Shown here: positions 1 to 12,504 of the stretch, one piece after another
How positions within the stretch are numbered: position 1 is the stretch's first letter
Layout of the letters: every line of letters begins with the position of its first letter
Source: Bromus sterilis
Taxonomy: Eukaryota > Streptophyta > Magnoliopsida > Poales > Poaceae
DNA length: 64,000 nt
NCBI GenBank assembly: GCA_950022295.1
Contig: OX465598.1
Location: 304,122,001-304,186,000 of the forward strand
Reading direction: 5' to 3'
The notes under the pieces: model-generated
What the model saw: only the letters and a program-made list of their open reading frames with translations
Database searches by the model: none
Told to the model about the DNA's origin: nothing
Position numbers and translations under genes: made by a program

Positions 1-3000
1 CTTAGTCGGGGTCTAGGATGGGCTCGATCATACAACAAAGTGTGCACGTGACAGAGTCACGAGCAATCGCATCGCGATGCCCCAAGCTGCGCACATCTAA
101 GGGCCAATTGGTGTATAAAAGACCGCCAACCAGATCACAACTACGGTCTCCAAAACCCATACTAAGACATGCATGTTATAAACATACACGCAGCACACAT
201 GCCTAGTATGAACAGCAGGTATCATCACATAACTCTACAAAGTGTATCTTTATTGACTTACACATAGAGCATACAAAGATCACATGTCTGTGATCGTCAT
301 TACATCATACAACGGAAGCAAATTAGGTCTGAGTACAGACAAGATTAACAAATGGCTTAGAGAATCCTTGTACAACAAACATGCCCTTCCACGAGGACCA
401 GACTGCTGTCTGGAACTATACTAGCTTAGTCAACCTCGAGCTTCAGGAAGGTGACTCTATCGGGGGTCTGGGTTTCCATCTAAAACATAGAATAAGCAAA
501 CGTGAGTACAAAGTCGTACTCAGCAAGACTTACATCAGAACTACACTACTCATGCTCAAGTTTCAAGGTAAAGGGAAGTGGGGTTTCACATGCAGAAGTG
601 CCAGCTTTGACTTGGCTAGTCCTGAACTACGAGTACCAGACTTGAGGTAAGAAGCATACACGAGTCCACTACCAAGTCTCCAACCAATACACCACTATGG
701 ATACTTCATCGAATTTCCCACGAGGAAGCCCACCATAGCACTCACGCTTATCTTGCGAGTTTTAGAAGTATCCATTCAAGTTTTCTAATAATCAGGTACA
801 TGTTCCAAGTAGTCCATGACCGCGGACATGGCTATTCGAATAGTTTTGTTAACCTTGCAAGGGTGTAAACTACACACACATGACCATCGGTTACCGCCTT
901 TTGCTCGCCACCGTTCAAGAGGTGACAGCGAGGATGTTCACCACGACACTTCGCGCACAGCCGGTCTATTCCAGGAGTCGACTATCTGATATGCCTCCGC
1001 TCGAGAGCCCGGCCGGATCAACGAAACGGACTCAAACAATGCAAGTGACCGAGACGCCACCTTTGACAGATGGTTTTCCTGCCTCACAGGTGCACCCACA
1101 TATCTATATGATGCAACCATTCCTTCATTCTTTTTCTATGCACATTCCAAAAGGAAAGCCCGAACTAATGTGACTCCTGGACGTCAACACGGATCAAGGT
1201 ACTAGGCTGAGAGGGGTCAGTGAGCCCAATGTGTGGTTGTACTCTTTGTCTTGGATCACCATACAAGAACTCGGTGCTGAAGGAGGTGTTCAACGAGACA
1301 ACCCACTGTGTACTCCTACACAGCCTCTCATCGTTCACCTTGTATTAGGGTGGATTCACCAACACGTTATCATCAGCATCACTGTGATCATCCATCCCGA
1401 CTCACAAACAATGTAACCTCATTGTACCACTAAGAAGTAACAGTTGTAGGGGCCACATGCTCATCATTCAACTCCTATATCTGCTAGGATTTTGGTTTGC
1501 TTAATAAGGTGACAAAATGATAGGTCATGCATCGGAATGGTTTCAACTATGTGAAAGAACGTGTCTCGGTGATCTCCTAAACATGCATAAGAGAGACTGA
1601 GAGGGAAGTAGGATTTTATAGACATAATCAACGGGGTTTTCTTTCCTTGCTGATGAGGTTCGATAACGGTGTCTTCAACAAAGGGGTGGCCTCCGATTCC
1701 AGTTGCACGTCTATCGAGCAAACAATCAAACAAGGAATAAATATACTTGGAATGCTCAAGCACATGATCAATATTGTAATGTGATGTTCATGGTCACAAA
1801 GTGTTGGCAATTCCATTTAAAAGAAGCCAATTGCAAATGCACCTCAAATTTGAATTCAAAATAAATGCATATGGATGTTTGCCACTGTTCACCCAATTTA
1901 AATTGGTCAAACATGAAAACAAAGTCCATATTCACATTCCTGGTATTTTTCTTATAATTTTAGACATATTATTTGTCCAATTTGGAGTTAAAATGAATTG
2001 ATTATGAATTTCCAAAGATTTGGCTATTTTCTAGATTTTCTGGAATTAAATTTAATCAATTAATCGTTTTACTGCGTCATCATGACGTCAGTGTGACGTC
2101 AGAGGGCTGCTGACGTGTGGGGCCTAGTTGTCAATGGCTGGAGGGGTTAGCGCTAATGGCCTTGGGCCCACGAGATAGTGAGAGAGGGGAGGGGGTTAAT
2201 GGCGTGGCCGGCACGGGGCTCGCCGGAGTTCACGCCGGAATCGGCTAGGAGGCTTGGGAGAGGAGAGGGGAGGCACTGGCGTGAAGCTCTCGACGCCGCG
2301 CGTCTGCTGGACTAGGAGGGGCTCGAGGGGGAGGCCTCAGGGCATGGCTAGGGCGAAGCCCGCGGCGGCCGTGGCCTCTGACCATGGCAAAAGGTGACGG
2401 AGGGGTCGAGGAGAGGTGCGGAGAGAGGGGAAACGAGGGAGGGCTCACGTTCAGTGCAGTGGTGAGCTCGGGGCGGCCGGGGAGAAACCGTTGGCGACGA
2501 ATTCCTCGCCGGGAACAATGGAGGTCGGCGGCAAAGTCTTGATGCGAGCGTCGTCTTTGGGACGTTTGGAGCTCGATTCGTTGCGCAGTCCGACGAAGTC
2601 GAGGACGGGGAGCTTCCTGGACATGGTGCCGCAGTGTTTGGGTGCCAGTGGCCACGCGGGCGCACGACGGTGGCCGGCGGTGAGCTGCGGTTGCACGCGG
2701 ATTTGCGAGAGGAAGGCGAAGGCGACGAACAGAGAGAGGGGGATAAGGCAGGGGTGACCATGGGGGGCTTCCAGGCGGCCAGGTGACGACGGGGGCAAGC
2801 AGGAGGTGGCCGGGCGACGGCGGTGGCCGCGGCATGCCCGACACGCACCTGTGTGCTCGCCGTCTTGGAGAAGACGACAAGAAGGGGGAGTGGGCTTGGG
2901 CCGGCTGGGATCAAGTTGGGCCAGAAGCAGGTAAGCCCTTTTTCTTTATTCTTTCTGTTTTTCTTTTCTGTTATTCTGTTGTGCCTAGAAATAAATAATT

Positions 3001-3383
3001 AGGCAATTTTTTAAAATGCTCAAATATTTTTATAAATCCTAGGTGACCAGTAGCAAGTCACATGTAGAATTTGAGAATTTTTGAAATTCAATACTTTGAA
3101 TTTCAATTCAAATAAGAGTCAAATTTAATTTCCAAGGCACTTTGTGAATTTTAGAAAATTCCATGGGCATGGGAATGAACCCAAACCACTTTTGAAATGA
3201 TCACCATCATTTATAGGAATTTTCCAAACATTCAAATGATTTTTGGAAAAAGATTTTTATCTGGCCATTTATTTAAATTCTCAAGGCTTTCCTTTTCCCC
3301 ATTTTTGAATTTATTTTAGGATTTTTTACATGATGCAAAGGGGAACTCAAATCCTAGCACTTACCCAAGTTGGGGTTCTGACA
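1..3383 (-). mobile_element. LTR-1, 3' LTR of minus-strand family-A gypsy copy S1 (partial)
   Basis: Minus-strand LTR whose outer end (about 293 bp by comparison with LTR-9) lies left of the window. Its inner end is ...TCTGACA at 3383, the reverse of a TGTCAG LTR start, directly followed by a polypurine tract and pol. Read in sense, the order is: U3 start (3383), AT-rich segment, GC-rich segment (about 2940-2140), promoter (TATA at 1613-1620), long R region, poly(A) signal (TTTATT on + at 249-254), U5. The R block has the conserved palindromes at 820-862 and the U5 hairpin is at 47-61. Its R micro-exon is broken by an in-frame stop. No host gene is visible in the GC-rich part. Confidence 0.9.
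1613..1620 (-). promoter_or_regulatory. TATA box of LTR-1
   Basis: TATAAAAT in LTR sense, at the same place in every family-A LTR, followed by the conserved CCCACTTCC-like start region. Some copies, including the full-length element, have GATAAAAT instead. Confidence 0.6.
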
Positions 3384-6300
3384 ACTCGCCCCCACTCAAA
3401 AGAATCTCGTCCTGAGATTTAGAAGTCGTCGGGAGGAAGGAGGGGTACTCGGCACGGAGGTGGTCTTCTCTTTCCCATGTAGCTTCTTTCTCAGAGTGGT
3501 GTGAACATTGCACTTTGAGGAAGTTGATCTTCTGACGACGGGTGATACGCTCTGCGGAATCAAGAATACGAACATGGTACTCTTGATAAGAAAGGTCATA
3601 TTGGAGATCAAGCGTTTCATGGTCGACTTCGCGGATGGGGTCCTTGAAGCAACGCCTGAGTTGTGACACATGGAATACATCATGTACTCGGGAAAGGTGC
3701 GGGGGTAGTTCAATTTGGTAGGCAACTTCTCCACGTTTAGCAAGAATTCGGAAAGGTCCGATGTAACGTGGGGCCAACTTGCCTTTGATACCGAAGCGTT
3801 GGGTACCCTTCAGAGGAGTAACCCGAAGGTAAGCCTTCTCATCCAGATTGTAGCTTTCTTGCCTATGATGAGGATCATAGTAGCTTTTCTGACGAGACTG
3901 GGCGGCTTTCAATCGATCACGAACAATACGAACTTGCTCTTCTACTTCCTTGATCATATCCGGTCCAAAGAATTGTCTTTCACCAGTTTCTGACCAGTTT
4001 AAGGGTGTTCGACATCGTCGTCCATAGAGGAGTTCAAAAGGAGCCATGTTCAGACTAGATTGGAAACTATTGTTATAAGAAAATTCGGCGAATGGAAGAG
4101 ACTTCTCCCAATTCTTTCCGAAAGATATAACACAAGCTCTGAGCGTGTCTTCCAAGATTTGATTAACCCTTTCAACTTGACCACTAGACTGAGGATGGAA
4201 AGCTGTACTAAAGGAGAGACGAGTTCTCATAGCATCCTGAAAGCTTCCCCAGAATCTAGAGGTGAAAAGGCTACCACGATCATAATTGATTTCCAAAGGA
4301 ACACCGTGAAGAGACACAATTCTAGAGTCATACAAGTCCGCTAAATGGCTAGCAATTATAGACTCGCGAACTGGAAGGAAGTGAGAAACTTTTGAGAGTC
4401 GGTCAATGACAACGAAGATGTCATCATTTCCTTTCTGGGTTTTTGGAAAGCTGGTGATGAAGTCAATACCGACTTTGTCCCATTTCCACTCGGGAATAGG
4501 CAAAGGTTGAAGAGTACCAGTAGGTCTTTGGTGTTCTGCCTTAATGCGACGACAAAAATCACATTCGGCAACAAATTGAGCAATGTCTCTCTTCATTCGG
4601 GTCCACCAAAATCTCTGGCGTAGATCTCGGTACATTTTCGTGCTACCGGGATGAATCTATGTGTAGTTGCCTTAGATCCCTATTCTTAGGGACTACCAAA
4701 CGATTTTCAAAGAATACCTTTCCTTTACTATCTGTGGAGAAACATTTAGCAACTCCGCTAGCAATGTTCTCCTTGATCCGGCGAACACCTCGTGCACGCC
4801 TTTGGGAAACTATGATTTGATCCTCAAGGGTTGGTTTCGCCACCAAGTTGAAAAGAGATCCACGAGGCACAATCTCGAGGTTGAGCTTTTGAAATTACTC
4901 ATGAAGAAGTGGTTGATACTGTTGTAACATGAGGTTGTTACAATACGACTTACGACTTAGTGCATCAGCCATGACATTGGCTTTGCCTGGGGTATAAGAA
5001 ATTCCTAAGTCATAATCTTTTATTACCTCTATCCAGCGTCTTTGCCTGAGATTAAGATCTGGCTGGGTGAATATGTATTTGAGGCTTTGGTGGTCGGAAT
5101 AGATCTCACAACGATTACCAAGGAGGTAATGTCGCCATGTCTTCAGGGCATGAACTACGACAGCTAGTTCAAGATCATGGGTAGGATAGTTCTCTTCATG
5201 TGAACGCAACTGGCGTGAAGCATAAGCTACCACATGTCTATCTTGCATAAGTATGCATCCTAACCCTTGCCGTGAAGCATCAAAATAGATCTCGAAATCC
5301 TTTTTGGTGTCTGGAGGCGCAAGTACGGGTGCAGAAGTCAATCTTCTTTTCAGCTCTTGAAAGCTTTCCTCGCACTTGGGAGTCCATTGGAATTTCTTAT
5401 CTTTCTTTAGGAGTTCAGTTAGAGGCTTTGCAACTTTAGAGAAGTTCTCAATGAAGCGGCGACAATAGCTTGGTAAGCCAAGAAAACTCCTAACTTTCTT
5501 AACCGATTCAGGTGGAGTCCAGTCAAGGACGGCCTGAACTCTCTCGGGATTGACAGCAATGCCTTTTGCAGAAATCACGTGGCCTAAGTAGGTCACTTCT
5601 GGTAGCCAAAATTCGCACTTAGAGAACTTGGCATAAAGGCGATGCTCTCGAAGTTTCATCAATACCAACCTAAGATGTTCTGCGTGCTCTTCTTCGTTCT
5701 TCGAGTAGATGAGAATGTCATCAAGATAAACCACAACAAATTTATCTAGGTACTCCATGAAGATCGAATTCATCAAGTGCGAAAGAGTGGCGGGGGCATT
5801 GGTTAAACCGAAGGACATAACGGTGTACTCGTAAAGACCATAACGAGTAGTGAAAGAAGTTTTTGGAACTTCCTCGTTTCGGATTTTGATTTGATGAAAG
5901 CCTAATCTCAAATCCATCTTGGAGAACAGAGGATCCAACAAGTTGATCATAAAGATCATTGATCCTGGGAAGTGGGTACTTGTTCTTTATCGTCGCTAGA
6001 TTTAGCGAGCGATAGTCTACGCACATCCTTTATGTTCCATCTTTCTTCGTTACGAACAGAACGGGGCAACCCCATGGCGATGAGCTAGGGCGGATGAAGC
6101 CTTTTTCCAACGAAGCATCAAGTTGGGTTTTTAGCTCAGCTAACTCATGTGGGGCCATTCTATATGGACGTCTCGAAATTGGGGTTGTTCCTGGTATAAG
6201 ATCAACTATGAACTCTACGCACCTGTCGGGTGGCATGCCCGGTAGTTCTTCAGGAAAGACATCCAGGAAGTCACGAACCACCGGAATATCTTCAAGGTCT

Positions 6301-7292
6301 GGAAGGGGAAGCACATTCAAAGTATGCATCTGGGTTCTAGAGCTGGGTGATGTGTAGTCAATTGTCTGGCCTGAAGGATGGGTGAGTTTAACTGATTTGG
6401 CTTTACAATCAAGGAAAGCATTCTTCCTTGATAACCAATCCATTCCTAGGATGACATCAATGTCTGAAGACTTGAGGGCTATAAGAGAAGCAAGGAATAC
6501 TAAACCCTCAATTGCAATTTGATTGCCATGGCTTACCCTATTAGTTTGCCACTTGGAACCAGGAGTTTGGATAATCATTGGAGAAAACATTTCTGCAAAG
6601 GAGAACTCATGACGAAGTGCATAACTCTCCGACATGAATGAATGAGAAGCTCCTGGATCGAAAAGAACGGAGGCGGGGACATGATTAACTTGGAGTGTGC
6701 CAAGAATGACGTAAGAAGCAGCAGTGGTTTCCTCAACTGAGATTTGGTTCACATATCCACTACCTGTGACTAAAAGCTTTGCTGGGGAAGTTTTGGTGGT
6801 TGATTTCTTTGGAGGCTTGGGTCGAGAATGACGTGGTGCCATCAAGACCTGAGGGCATTGAAGATAGTAATGGCCTGGAAGACCACACTTAAAGCATACC
6901 CTGTCTGAATTGCTGGGAGTGGGATTACTTGGCTGCACACCATCATTCCTGGGAGGAACAATGTGTTGAGGTGGATAGCATATATTGGATGGTGGTCTCT
7001 GAAGAAAGTTTTGAGATATGGCTCTGGTTGGAATCCAAATTCGGCGTTTCTGAGGGGATGAACTTGAAGAAGGAGCAAGCTCAAGAGCATGCTTGCGAGA
7101 CTCTTCAAACACTTCATTGCCATGCTCAGCTCTGAAGGATCTGTTGAATAAATCCTCAAAGGTGGCAAATTCGATGAGGTTGAGATCATGGCGAAGGATG
7201 TGGCTAAGTCCCTTACGGATCCTTGCCTGCCTTCTGGCATCGGTGGTGATCTCATCTTGGGCAAAACAAGCAAGACGGTTGAACTCTCTCAC
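3361..7292 (-). pseudogene. Broken gag-pol of S1 (chromovirus polyprotein)
   Basis: Minus-strand gag C-terminus, protease, RT, RNase H, integrase and chromodomain. Visible motifs: CCHC knuckle CFKCGLPGHYYLQC (about 6860-6900), protease FDPGASHSF (about 6650), RT YLDD (about 5725), RNase H DAS...SDHQSL (about 5300-5090), integrase D,D,E region (about 4480-4150), and chromodomain WSHHSEKEATWE (about 3490). Lesions: GAA to TAA at about 6030; a 2-nt deletion at about 5924; TAA at 4895-4897; and a ~29-bp deletion near 4640 that removes the two His of the integrase HHCC finger. The stop codon lies at 3361-3363, inside the LTR. The 5' side is cut at 7292 by an inverted junction, so the N-terminal gag, leader and 5' LTR are missing. 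Dead copy. Confidence 0.92.
3384..3397 (-). other. Polypurine tract of S1
   Basis: In sense this is GAGTGGGGGCGAGT immediately before the LTR start. It is also coding: it is read as part of the ...LLSGGEL... tail of gag-pol. The same tract borders the LTR in S2, S5, S7 and the full-length element. Confidence 0.85.
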
Positions 7293-7300
7293 TGTCTTCT
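7285..7300. other. Head-to-head junction S1(-)/S2(+)
   Basis: Minus-strand gag (reading ...TVREFNRL on the minus strand) stops here, and plus-strand RT (VFSKMDLRLGY) starts within a few bases. No LTR end or target duplication is present, so this is an illegitimate junction and not an insertion. A 447-residue open frame (7093-8436) runs across it, but its first ~68 residues are antisense gag. Confidence 0.8.
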
Positions 7301-8830
7301 CCAAGATGGATTTGAGATTAGGCTATCGTCAAATCAAGATCCGAAACGAGGATGTTCCCAAAATGGCTTTCACTACTCGTTATGGTCTTTACGAGTTCAC
7401 CTTCATGTCCTTCGTTCTAACCAATGCCCCTGCTACTTTTTCACGCATGATGAACTCGATATTCATGGAGTATTTGGACAAGTTCGTCGTGGTTTACCTC
7501 GATGACATACTTATGTACTCGAAGAACGAAGAAGAACATGCTGAGCATCTTAGGCTGGTATTGATGAAACTACGAGAGCATCGCCTGTATGCCAAGTTCT
7601 CTAAGTGCGAATTTTGGCTACCAGAAGTGACCTACTTAGGCCACATGATTTCTGCGAAAGGCATTGCTGTCAATCCGGAGAGAGTTCAGGCCGTCCTTGA
7701 CTGGATTCCACCTGAGTCGGTTAAGCAAGTTAGGAGTTTTCTTGGCTTATCAAGCTATTGCCGCCGCTTCGTCGAGAACTTTTCTAAAGTTCCAAAGCCT
7801 CTAACTGAACTCCTCAAAAAAGAAAAGAAATTTCAATGGACTCCCAAGTGTGAGGAAAGCTTTCAAGAGCTCAAAAGAGGGTTGACTTCTTCACCCGTAC
7901 TTGCGCCTCCAGACACCAAAAAGGATTTTGAGATCTTTTGTGATGCTTCACGGCAAGGGTTAGGATGCATACTTATGCAAGATAGACATGTGGTAGCTTA
8001 TGCTTCACGCCAGTTGCGGCCACATGAAGAGAACTATCCTACCCATGATCTTGAACTCACTGCCGTAGTTCATGCCCTGACCACTTGGCGACATTACCTC
8101 CTTGGTAATCGTTGTGAGATCTATTCCGACCACCAAAGCCTCAAATATATATTCACCCAGCCAGATCTTAATCTCAGGAAAAGACGCTGGATTGAGTTGA
8201 TAAAAGATTACGACGTAGGAATTTCTTACACTCCAGGCAAAGCCAATGTCATGGCTGATGCACTAAGTCGTAAGTCGTATTGTAACAACCTCATGTTACA
8301 ACAGTATCAACCACTTCTTCATGAGGAATTTCGAAAGCTCAACCTCGAGATTGTTCCTCGTGGATCTCTTTTCAACTTGGTGGCGAAACCAACTCAGGCG
8401 TTGCTTCAAGGACCCCATCCGCGAAGTCGACCATGAAACGCTTGATCTCCAAGATGACCTTTCTTATCGAGAGTACCCTATTCGTATTCTTGATTCAGCA
8501 GAGCGTGTCACTCGTCATCAGATGATCAGGTTTCTGAAAGTGCAATGGTCACACCACTCCGAGAAAGAAGCTACGTGGGAAAGAGAAGACCGCCTCCGTG
8601 CCGAGTACCCCTCCTTCCACCCACAGACTTCTGAATCTCGGGACGAGATTCTTTTGAGTGGGGGCGAGTTGTCACACCCCCAAGTTAGGTATGTGCTAGG
8701 GTTAGCAAGAAACTTTGCATCATGGAAAATTTTCAAAAAGAAATTGAAATGGGAGAAGAAACCCCCCAAAAGAATTTATTTCAAAAGGCCAGATAAAAAT
8801 TGTTTCCAAAAATTCCTCTGGTATTTTTGA
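7293..8830 (+). pseudogene. pol fragment of S2: RT-RNase H fused to chromodomain, integrase deleted
   Basis: Starts inside RT (VFSKMDLRLGYRQIKIRNED). It carries YLDD (about 7494-7505, YLDDILMYSK), the RT connection and a complete-looking RNase H (CDAS, LELTAVV, SDHQSL, ADALSRK) to about 8388. At 8389-8395 (CCAACTC) it jumps to the chromodomain end (LRRCFKDPIREVDHE..., WSHHSEKEATWERED). Compared with the full-length element, 1,196 bp holding the entire integrase are missing, and the joint shifts the frame. The last open frame ends at 8830, about 161 nt inside LTR-2, giving a lysine-rich tail unlike that of other copies. Cannot integrate on its own. Confidence 0.9.
8656..8669 (+). other. Polypurine tract of S2
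   Basis: GAGTGGGGGCGAGT immediately upstream of the TGTCAC start of LTR-2, which marks this LTR as a 3' LTR. Confidence 0.88.
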
Positions 8831-9010
8831 AAAGTCTTATAAATAAGCATGATCACATATAAAGTGAAGTGGGTTCCACTGCATGCTCCAAGATTTCTCA
8901 AAAAATCCAAACATAGCTTGGAAATTAAATAATACCCCTATTTGATTTGAAATTCAAATAGTTTGAATTTCAAAAATTCTCAAAACATGGGAGTGGCTAG
9001 CCCTATGTCA

Positions 9011-10168
9011 CCTAAGTCCAAGATAAAGTTTTGGGGATTTTATAAAATGCTATGGTATTTATTTACTAGAGCCAAACAAATTACAGAAAATTAAAAGAGA
9101 AAGAAAAACAGAAAGGGGCCCTTACCTATTTGGGCCCAACTCATCCCCCCCGCTTCCCAAGCCCACGACCACCCTTGTCGTCTTCCTCAACCAGCTCGGT
9201 GGCGAGCTGGGAGGGAGCCGGCAACGCCACCGCAACGTCGAGGGCCTTCTAGGCCCTCCCCTGCCCTCTCCTGGCGCCACGCAGCAGCCAGAGCCCCCCC
9301 CACCTCCTTTCCCTCTCCTCTTTCTCACTCTAGCTCTCTCCCCCTCGCCATTTCCGTCGCCGCCCCGAGCAGCCGTAGGTCGCCGCCGTGAGCTTGCGTG
9401 GCCAACGGCCTTCTCTGGCTGCACCGTCGTGTCCTACCGCACCAGCGCCATCGACTTCGTCTTTAAGAGCAAGGAATCAAGCCGGGTGGCCCCATAGACG
9501 ACGCCACCTCCGCCAAGTTCCCGACGGCCGTCGTGGACCTCGTCGTGAAATTCATCACCGCCGGGCCATCCCAGCTTCCGCCGTCGACATCCTAAGTCCA
9601 ATATAATGTTTTGGGGATTTTATAAAATGCTATGGTATTTATTTACTAGAGCCAAACTAATTACAGAAAATTAAAAGAGAAAGAAAAACAGAAAGGGGCC
9701 CTTACCTATTTGGGCCCAACTCATCCCCCCCGCGGCCCAAGACCACGACCACCCTTGTCGTATTCCTCAACCAGCTCGGTGGCGAGCTGGGAGGGAGCCA
9801 GCGACGCCACCGTTACGACGAGGGCATTCTAGGCCCTCCCCTGCCCTCTCCTGGCGCCACGCAGCAGCCAGATCCCCCCGCCTCCTTTCCCTCTCGTCTG
9901 GCTCCCTCTAGCTCTCTCCCCCTCGCCGTTTCCGTCGCCGCCCCAAGCAGCCGTAGGTCGCCGCCGTGAGCTTGCGTGGCCAACGGCCCTCTCTCACCGC
10001 GTCGTCCTGTCCTGCCGCACCAGCGCCATCGACTTCGTCTTCAGGAGCAAGGAATCGAGCCGGGATGTCCCGTAGACGACGCCACCTCCGCCAAGTTCCC
10101 GTCGGCCGCCGTGGAACTCGTCGTGAAATTCATCACCATCGAGCCATCCCAGCTTCTGCCGTCGACAT
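9011..10168 (+). repeat. 580-bp direct tandem duplication inside LTR-2 U3
   Basis: Unit 1 is 9011-9590 and unit 2 is 9591-10168. Both open CCTAAGTCCA and close GTCGACAT. The joint shares CCT with the sequence that follows unit 2. The copies already differ at many positions (for example the bases after CCCCCCCGC near 9152 and 9732), so the duplication is old. It doubles the GC-rich segment and an antisense splice-donor-like CTTACCT (9121, 9701). Confidence 0.88.
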
Positions 10169-11118
10169 CCTCGCACTCCTGGTGAGCTGCGCCGCGTCCT
10201 TCTCCCCTCTATTCATCTCCCCGTGGCCTGGACGTCATTCTCACCTCGGCCATCCTCCGGCCGCCGCCCGGGCTCAATGCCGGCGAGGCTCCCGTGCTTC
10301 CCGTCGACGCCCGGCTCGTCTGTGTGGTGCGCGAGTGCGCGGGCTTCATTCCGGTGCACTCAGCGCTGCAGATGGCGCACTGCGCCGCCATCTGCGTGCC
10401 ACGCCGCCGTGCGGGAAGGTCACCGGCGGCTCAACGCTGGCAGCCGTGACGTGGCATGTTTAATTAACCACTAATCCCACCCCTAATTACCCCCTTAAGC
10501 CTATGACAGTGGGCCCCCAGACCCCCCTAACCCCTCTCTGTTAATTAAACCTAGAGGATTAAACCCCTCTCCCACTGACAAGCCGACCCCACATTTCAGC
10601 CCCCCTGTGACATCAACACTGCTTCATGCTGACGCAATAAACATATTTCTCTGTTTATTTGAATTAAAAGAATTCCAGAAAAATCCAGAAATTGTTTAAA
10701 ATTTCAGTAAATCATAGAAAATTCATATTAACTCCAAATTAAACATATAGTATATGAAAAATTATCAGAAAATGCAAGGATTAAGAATATACAATTTGGT
10801 TTTATGTTTGACCATTTTAAAATGGGTGAACAGTAGCAAACATGCAAATGGAATCATTTGAATTTGAATTTGAAGTTTGAATTTGCAAATCCTTTGCAAT
10901 ACACTTCAATTAAATTGAATTGTTAACAAACAAGTACCATATACATCATGTACAACCTTATCATGTGCTTGTGCATTTACTTCCGAAGTTGCCCCCCCTT
11001 TGTTGTTGATTGTTTCCGGTAACAGCTTTTCCGAGACGGTGATCACCCCCGAAGGAGTAGAAGTTCGTTAAAACCTCGTGTATCGTCAGCAAGGCAAGCA
11101 AACCCCATTGATCATGTC

Positions 11119-11126
11119 TATAAAAT
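11119..11126 (+). promoter_or_regulatory. TATA box of LTR-2
   Basis: TATAAAAT followed by CCCACTTCCCTCTCA. The position matches the TATA boxes of LTR-1, LTR-6 and LTR-7. The transcription start is expected ~30 bp downstream, which makes the following ~1.35 kb R. Confidence 0.65.
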
Positions 11127-12498
11127 CCCACTTCCCTCTCAGTCTCGCTTACGCATGTTTAGGAGATCACTTTGTATCGATTCTACCGCATAGTTGAACC
11201 CATATCCGATGCATGACCTATCATCTTGTCACAGTAGTAAGCAAACCACAATCCTAGCTGACATAGGAGTTGATTGATATCATGTGTCCCCTGCAACTGT
11301 TAATGCTTATTGCATGCTTAGAGGTTACATTGAGGTTACAATGATCTGTGAGTCGGGATGGTTATGATCATGTTACTGATGAAGGTGAAACTGTGTCGGT
11401 GAATCCACCCTAATACAAGGTGAATGATGAGAGGCTGTGTAGGAGTACACAGTGGGTTGTCTCGTTGAACACCGCCTTAAGCACCGAGTTCTTGTATGGT
11501 AATCCAAGACAAAGAGTACAACCACACATTGGGCTCACTCACCCCTCTCAGCCTAGTACCTTGATCCGTGTTGACGTCCAGGAGTCACATTAGTTCGGGC
11601 TTTCCATTTGGCATATGCATAGAAAAAGAATGGATGAAAGGTTGCATCATATAGATATGTGGGTGGATCTGTGAGACAATGAAACCATCTTCTCGGATGG
11701 CGTTTCGGTTGCCTACATTGTCTGAGTCCGTATCGTTGATCCGGCCGGGCTCTGGAGCGGGATCTACCTCAGATAGTCGACTCCTGGAATAGACCGGTTG
11801 TGAGAGAAGTGTCGTGGTGAACATCCTCGCTATCACCTCTTGAACGGTGGCGAGACCTGGCGGTAACCGATGGTCATGTGTGTGTAGTTTACACCCTTGC
11901 AAGGTTAACAAAACTATTCGACTAGCCGCGTCCACGGTCATGGACTACTTGGAAAGTTGTGCTTTATTATTAGACAACTTGAATGGATACTCTAAAACTC
12001 GCAAGATAAGCGTGAGTGCTATGGTGTGCTTCCTCGTGGGGAAGTCGAGGAAGTAACCATAGTGGTGTATTGAGTGGAGACTTGGTAGTGGACTCGTGTA
12101 CGCTTCTTACTTCAAGTCTGGTACTCGTAGTACAGGACTAGCCAAGTCAAAGCCGGCACTTCTGCATGATGAAACCCCACCTCCCTTTACTTTGAAACTT
12201 GAGCATGAGTAGCTTAGTTCTGATGTCTTGCTGAGTACGACTTTGTACTCACGTTTGCTTATTCTATGTTTTAGATGAGAACCCGGATCCCGATGGAGAT
12301 ACCTTCCTGAAGCTCGACGTTGACTAAGCTAGTATAGTTCCAGACAGCAGTCTGGTCCCTCGTGGAAGGGCATGTATGTTTACAAGGCTTCTCTAAGCCA
12401 TTTGTTAAACTTGTCTGTACTCAGACCTAATTTGCTTCTGTTGTATGATGTAATGTTGATCACAGACATGTGATCTTTGTATACTCTATGTGTAAGTC

Positions 12499-12504
12499 AA
12501 TAAA
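12499..12504 (+). terminator. Poly(A) signal of LTR-2
   Basis: AATAAA ahead of the conserved ACTTTGTAGAGTTATG segment, at the same location in the other family-A LTRs. Confidence 0.55.

Noticed and set aside
2245..2914. Long open frames (up to 211 residues) in the GC-rich part of LTR-1, and similar ones at 9966-10463, 20024-20661, 21051-21762, 31146-31797, 37524-38356, 46391-46850, 50689-51228, 56437-57106 and 60343-60950
   Set aside because: They come from GC-rich, stop-poor DNA, occur in several frames and both strands at once, are Arg/Pro/Ala-rich, and do not keep frame between related LTRs.
7093..8436. 447-residue open frame that could look like a complete RT gene
   Set aside because: The first ~68 residues are antisense gag of S1. 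The true coding part begins at the inverted junction near 7293.
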